NCBI GenBank assembly: GCA_965267185.1
Contig: OZ253937.1
Span: 4,216,001 to 4,280,000, forward strand
DNA: 64,000 bases
Direction: 5' to 3'
Source of the DNA: G965267185 sp965267185
Lineage (GTDB): Bacteria > Pseudomonadota > Alphaproteobacteria > UBA6615
The position numbers and the translations under genes are program-made. Position 1 is the stretch's first letter, and the number at the start of each line of letters is the position of its first letter. Positions 59,980 to 64,000 of the stretch are shown here, one piece after another. The notes beneath the pieces are model-generated. The model saw nothing but the letters and a program-made list of their open reading frames with translations, was not told where the DNA came from and ran no database searches.

Positions 59980-60651
59980 ATGAGTTATTTCCCCTGGTCC
60001 GATGAATATTCCGTTCATCTGCGGGTGATCGATAACGATCACAAGGACCTGGTAAGCACCGTTAACGATTTGCACGACGCCATCTCAGATGGCTCGACGA
60101 ACGAGCAGATCAGCCATGTCATCGGCGCTTTGGCGAAATATGTAGATGAGCATTTTGCGCGCGAAGAAGCCTTGTTGGAGGCTTACGACTACCCCGATCT
60201 CGCCCGCCATAAGCGGATCCACCGGCATCTAACCCGCACCGTACATTCGATCCGTATCGTGTTCGGCAACGATCCGACAAAAATAGATCCCGATAAACTT
60301 CTGGATTTTCTGCGCGATTGGCTGGTTACGCATATCCTGAAGGAAGATATGAGGTACGCGCCGTTTCTGCGGGGCGATGAGCAGATAGAACAAGACCCTG
60401 CTGCCACGGAAACTGGCAGCGATTCCAAGCCCGAACCCGAGAATGGAGCCGGTGAATCCGATGATGGTGAAGCGGAAATGGAGACGGTGACACTGACCGT
60501 TCCCGCCGCAAAGGCCGCGGCGTTACGCCGGTGCGCCCGGCTGCTCAGCGATGGCGGCGAAGAAAGCATCGCCATCGAGGATGTTGTTATGCCCGTCAGC
60601 CATATGACGTTGGAAGAGGCGATGCGTTTCGCGCGCCCTCTGCTGCGCTGA
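59980..60651 (+). CDS. Bacteriohemerythrin with C-terminal extension
   Basis: 223 residues; ATG at 59980 near GGGGTAGCGACCC. Residues 1-130 are a hemerythrin domain: WSDEYSVHLRVIDNDHKDLV opens, then HFAREEALLEAYDY and HKRIHRHLTRT, and VTHILKEDMRY closes, giving the His/Glu/Asp set for a di-iron centre. Residues 135-165 are an acidic linker. Residues 165-223 (VTLTVPAAKAAALRRCARLL and EEAMRFARPLLR) form an unknown module. The domain probably senses or carries oxygen. It converges on a PAS histidine kinase 22 bp away. Confidence 0.88.
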   Translation: MSYFPWSDEYSVHLRVIDNDHKDLVSTVNDLHDAISDGSTNEQISHVIGALAKYVDEHFAREEALLEAYDYPDLARHKRIHRHLTRTVHSIRIVFGNDPTKIDPDKLLDFLRDWLVTHILKEDMRYAPFLRGDEQIEQDPAATETGSDSKPEPENGAGESDDGEAEMETVTLTVPAAKAAALRRCARLLSDGGEESIAIEDVVMPVSHMTLEEAMRFARPLLR

Positions 60652-60673
60652 GCCTAGCCGCTGGTCCGGCGGG

Positions 60674-63073
60674 TTAGTTTTTGCTTTTTGCCGCTGCCGT
60701 CACTACGCGGTCGGTGGGGAAGTAGGCGGTCACGGTCGTGCCGACGCCGACTTCGCTTTGCAAGTCCAAGCTGCCACCATGTTGTTCGACCAACGATTTG
60801 ACCAGGGGCAGACCCAAGCCGGTACCTTGGTGTTTGCGGTTGAGCTCGCTGTCGACCTGTTGGAAGCGGGCGAGGGCTTTGGGAACATCTTCGGGAGCGA
60901 TACCGATTCCGGTATCGGCAACGCGCAGCATGAAACCTCTATTCGGGTCGTAGCCGCTAGTCACTGTGACTGTGCCGCCCGGCTCAGTGAACTTTACGGC
61001 ATTGGACAGCAGATTGAGTACGACCTGTTTGATCCGCGTCTTGTCGGCGCGCAACAAAGGCAGGGAGCTGTCGCTGGAATCTTCGACGACCAATTCGATG
61101 CTGCCGTCTTTTGCCCGCTCGCGGACCATGTTGACGCAGCTCTCGATCACTGCGGCGATCTCGATATCGCTTTCCAGAAGTTCCGATGTCCCCGCTTCGA
61201 TCTTCGATATGTCCAATATATCGTTGATCAACGCGAGTAGGTGTTCGCCCGATTGATAGATGTGGGTGGCGTACTCGAACGATCCTGAACTATCCGGCGT
61301 GTAGAGCGCTGGATCGGTGAGCAAGTCGGAAAAACCGATAATCGAGTTCAGCGGTGTCCTCAGCTCGTGGCTCATATTGGCCAGGAACTCCGATTTTGTC
61401 CGGCTGGCCATTTCAGCCTCTTCCTTGGCTGCCAGCAATGTCTGTTCGTCTTGCTTGCGCTGAGTAATGTCTTCGATCAGCGTTATGGCAAATTTGAAAC
61501 TGCCGTCGCCGTCGTAAACCGATTTGGATACAAGCTGCGCCTCGAATACCTCGCCGTTTTTGCGCACGTATCTCTTTTCGCGGCGGACGATTTCTCTCTG
61601 CCCGGCGACCATCGCGGCGAAAAAATCCTCGGTATTGCCGATGTCCTCGGGCGCCGTCAGGGAAAACACCGTGGTGCCGATCATCTCCTCGCGCTCGTAG
61701 CCGAATATTTCCGCTAACGCGTCGTTGACCTCCACATACTTTCCGTCAGGCGCAACGACACCAACGCCGAAGGCCGCATCTTCGAAGATACCGCGAAACT
61801 TCTCCTCGCTTTCACGCATCGCCTCGCTGGCCAGACGTAGCTCGGAAATATCTTCGATCAGCGAAAAGTATCCCTCGACGCCGCTGGTCTCTGAGATGTG
61901 GGGCACGTAGGTCACCCGAACGGTTCGGGTGATGCCGTCAGGATAGGTTATTTTTTCGACATAGGTCGTGCGTTCCCCGGCGATGGCCTTTTCGACATAC
62001 GGTTTGATTTTGACGTATTCTTCGCCGATGAAGTCGGGCACCCGTTCGCCGATGATTTTTGAAGGGGGCAATGCATACCAATCGGCGCAGGTTTTGTTCA
62101 CAAACCGAAACCGCTGGTCGGCATCGGTGTATGTGATCCACACGGGCAAATTGTCGGTGATCATGCGTATCCGGTCGCGGCTCGCCTTCAAATCGTCCTC
62201 GACCCGCATGCGGTCGGTGGCGTCGCGCAGTAGAACGAGATAGGCCGGCTTTCCCTCCCACGATACGCGTGCGCCGGTGCTTTCGACGGCGATCGTAGAA
62301 CCGTCGGCGCGTTGGAAAGTGGTGGTTCGAATTGTGAGGTTTTTACCGGATTCTGCTTCAGCTCTACGCTGTTTCACCTTGTCCCGATCTGATGGCGCCA
62401 CCATTTCGATTGGCTTCAGGCCGACAATGTCGGCCGGCGATGCGTAATCGAGGATACGCGCCAGACTGCTATTGGCGTACACAATCTCTTCGCCGTTGTG
62501 GACGAACATCCCGTCCGGCGACATCTCAGCGAGTTGTTGATTTCGAGTATCGCTGTCGCTCACGGCCTGCTCCGCCTGCTGACGCTCAGCAATTTGGGTT
62601 TTCAGGGCTTCGTTCGCTTTCTCCAATTCGATAGTGCGCTCGCGCACCCGCTCTTCGAGCTCGTCGCGCGTGTGCTCCAACTCATTTTGCACCCGCTTGA
62701 TCTCGGAGATATCGGTGTAGAGCCCGATCGATGCGATCTTATTGCCCTTTTCGTCGTAAACGGGCGTCGCGTTGTTTATGCAGGGCACGTTGCTGCCGTC
62801 AGGCCGGCGGAGCGACACCTCGTAGGCACCTTGCGTGCCGGACCGTCTTGCGGCGATTTCGCGGCGAAAAATCTGTGCGTTGGCGTCGTCGACGAAATCG
62901 AAAATCGGCCGGCCGATAATCTCGTCGCGGGGCCGCCCGAGGATGTCGCACATCGCCTCGTTAACATCGAGGGTGACCGTCTTATTATCGATGTGCCAAA
63001 ACCCCTCGCGGGTCGATTTGAGCACTTGGGCTAAAATCGCATCACTGGGGGCGTCGGCGCCGAAATAGTTCAT
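60674..63073 (-). CDS. Soluble four-PAS histidine kinase
   Basis: 799 residues; ATG at 63073. Four PAS modules lie in order at about 10-125, 180-290, 290-410 and 410-535, with a short coiled coil (ERVRERTIELEKANEALK) between the first two. HisKA (FLANMSHELRTPLNSIIGFS near 555) and HATPase_c (LLSNAVKF, DTGIGI, GTGLGLPL) follow. No TM, no receiver, no visible heme-binding motif. The kinase core is nearly the same as in the kinase at 21177-23603; the PAS-rich sensor half differs. The signal is unknown; the nearby bacteriohemerythrin makes oxygen or redox state attractive. Confidence 0.92.
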   Translation of the reverse strand: MNYFGADAPSDAILAQVLKSTREGFWHIDNKTVTLDVNEAMCDILGRPRDEIIGRPIFDFVDDANAQIFRREIAARRSGTQGAYEVSLRRPDGSNVPCINNATPVYDEKGNKIASIGLYTDISEIKRVQNELEHTRDELEERVRERTIELEKANEALKTQIAERQQAEQAVSDSDTRNQQLAEMSPDGMFVHNGEEIVYANSSLARILDYASPADIVGLKPIEMVAPSDRDKVKQRRAEAESGKNLTIRTTTFQRADGSTIAVESTGARVSWEGKPAYLVLLRDATDRMRVEDDLKASRDRIRMITDNLPVWITYTDADQRFRFVNKTCADWYALPPSKIIGERVPDFIGEEYVKIKPYVEKAIAGERTTYVEKITYPDGITRTVRVTYVPHISETSGVEGYFSLIEDISELRLASEAMRESEEKFRGIFEDAAFGVGVVAPDGKYVEVNDALAEIFGYEREEMIGTTVFSLTAPEDIGNTEDFFAAMVAGQREIVRREKRYVRKNGEVFEAQLVSKSVYDGDGSFKFAITLIEDITQRKQDEQTLLAAKEEAEMASRTKSEFLANMSHELRTPLNSIIGFSDLLTDPALYTPDSSGSFEYATHIYQSGEHLLALINDILDISKIEAGTSELLESDIEIAAVIESCVNMVRERAKDGSIELVVEDSSDSSLPLLRADKTRIKQVVLNLLSNAVKFTEPGGTVTVTSGYDPNRGFMLRVADTGIGIAPEDVPKALARFQQVDSELNRKHQGTGLGLPLVKSLVEQHGGSLDLQSEVGVGTTVTAYFPTDRVVTAAAKSKN

Positions 63074-63537
63074 CTCACGTACTCGACTTTAGCGAGAGCC
63101 TCAAATTATCGCGTGTCTCTCGTAGCGACGCGGGCTCAAACCGAAGCGAAACAAGGGATTTTCGAACGTTTGGCTTATCAAACATCGATTAACGATTGAT
63201 CAATTCGAGCTTGGCGCGGCGCCGCGGCTTTTGTACCGATGGCACATGGGACGCGTCGCCGTTGGTATTTTGTCGACGGTATTTTTGTATTCAGAGAAAA
63301 AAGCGATTCGAGGAAATGGGCCGCATAATGCAGCAAGTGCTGTGCCGGCGGGACACGATGTCTCGAGATGACGATATGAGCTCACGGCACGCTCCGTATT
63401 GACCTTCCGGCTGCTGGAACGTGTAACTTTGGTCCCGATCTTGTGGGAAGCGTATAGCGCCTTCACCTCGTGGGCGGTCCCGAAACCCCTAGCCGGGTGT
63501 GAATAACCCCTCGGTCGTCGTTGAAGGAGTATCTGGG
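63074..63537. other. 464-bp intergenic region, no supported gene
   Basis: This is the divergent upstream region of the PAS kinase and of the 85-residue membrane protein. An ATG near 63315 opens a 28-codon frame, which I could not support by any conservation. A promoter region for both flanking genes is assumed. Confidence 0.4.
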
Positions 63538-63795
63538 ATGATAATCAGCGCTAACAAGCTATTCGTGGCCACGGCGGTGGTGTTTGCTGTGCTGTGGATC
63601 ATCTGCAGCGCGCTGGTCGCACTATTGCCGGGCATGGTGCTGGCGGCGACAGGTTACATGGTTCATTCAGAATTAGAGTCGTTTCGTTGGTCGTTAACTG
63701 GGACCGGATTCATCGGTGGCTTAATATTGTGGAGCCTCATTCCTGGCATCACCATTTGGCTGATCGCAGCCGCCTATAACCGTTTGGCGACCTGA
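63538..63795 (+). CDS. Small two-TM membrane protein
   Basis: 85 residues from the ATG at 63538, with GAAGGAG 9 bases upstream. Two TM segments (VATAVVFAVLWIICSALVAL and TGFIGGLILWSLIPGITIWL) are joined by a loop with a His. The layout resembles DUF5676-type small membrane proteins, but I am not certain. A terminator at 63932-63958 follows before the next gene. Confidence 0.7.
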   Translation: MIISANKLFVATAVVFAVLWIICSALVALLPGMVLAATGYMVHSELESFRWSLTGTGFIGGLILWSLIPGITIWLIAAAYNRLAT

Positions 63796-63931
63796 CGTCA
63801 TAGTCCGACGGGGTGACGTTAGGTTTGGCTAAATAAATGCCGGTGTATGGTTTCCCTTGCGCAATAGGTTTCACAAGATTGTCAATAGTGGTTTGCAAAC
63901 AATCATTAAATGAATAGTGAGTTCTTTGTGA

Positions 63932-63958
63932 AACGCTGGCAGAAACCGGCGTTTTGTT
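63932..63958 (+). terminator. Rho-independent terminator
   Basis: AACGCTGG (63932-63939) pairs with CCGGCGTT (63946-63953) over a six-base loop and is followed by TTGTTGTT. It would end the transcript of the 85-residue membrane protein gene. Confidence 0.7.
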
Positions 63959-63985
63959 GTTCAACGTCTTGCTGGAGGCTTTAAT

Positions 63986-64000
63986 ATGCGTATTGTTTCG
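63986..64000 (+). CDS. Start of a gene cut by the window end
   Basis: ATG at 63986 with GGAGG at 63974-63978 (7-base spacing). Only five codons (M-R-I-V-S) are visible, so no function can be given. The ribosome site is strong and the location after a terminator fits a new gene. Confidence 0.5.

Noticed and set aside
63315..63402. A 28-codon forward frame with a GAGGAAA upstream
   Set aside because: Short, no second copy or family, and the spacing to the ribosome site is poor.

Overview
The window looks like chromosome of a GC-rich alphaproteobacterium, probably a free-living Rhodospirillales-like or related environmental lineage. This rests on gene content (FCD-type GntR regulator, RT0821/Lpp0805-type surface lipoprotein, PAS-rich soluble histidine kinases, PEP-CTERM proteins) and on two copies of a palindromic repeat of a type common in Alphaproteobacteria. 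It is an inference from families, not a marker-gene placement. No rRNA, tRNA, CRISPR array or insertion sequence was recognised.

Layout. 1-3.7 kb: a forward catabolic-looking run (truncated FAH-family hydrolase, cupin, MFS transporter, VOC protein, CMD/AhpD-like protein). The CMD gene has an in-frame TGA exactly where the second cysteine of a CxxC motif belongs. The TGA is followed by a hairpin that fits a bacterial SECIS, and a perfect FNR-type box lies upstream of the VOC-CMD pair. I read it as a selenoprotein gene, and it is the best lead here. 3.7-11 kb: a secreted protein, an Asp/Glu racemase-like protein, a DUF457 membrane protein, a CphA2-like cyanophycin synthetase homologue with a dead Mur P-loop, PPK2 with an FNR-like box in front, and two tandem PEP-CTERM proteins. 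11-27 kb: mixed metabolism and regulation (double OsmC, broken EamA transporter, dienelactone hydrolase, GntR and AraC regulators, polysaccharide deacetylase, serine hydrolase, methyltransferase, RidA, VOC, a PAS/GAF histidine kinase, a third PEP-CTERM protein, FAH hydrolase, glutamate dehydrogenase).

27.3-32.6 kb: a small accessory island. A CI/LexA-like S24 repressor sits between palindromic operators. A reverse-strand operon of tiny genes includes a 30-residue membrane peptide overlapping a 42-residue protein, whose paralogue lies on the other side of glutamate dehydrogenase. Forward phage-type genes (DUF1376) and an AT-rich trypsin-like protease follow. No integrase or structural genes are seen, so it is a remnant or a minimal element.

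32.9-38.6 kb: hemerythrin-like protein, His/Tyr-rich lipoprotein, and small secreted or membrane proteins. 38.9-50.4 kb: six tandem paralogous multi-spanning membrane proteins, all ending in AAVFD, converge 6 bp away on an RDD-SpoIIM-DUF58-MoxR-DUF4350-DUF4129 operon. 50.4-64 kb: a trypsin-like lipoprotein, two TPR proteins, a matrixin-like metalloprotease lipoprotein, an unknown cytosolic protein, a BT1-like transporter, a bacteriohemerythrin converging on a second PAS histidine kinase, a small membrane protein, and the start of another gene at the window edge.
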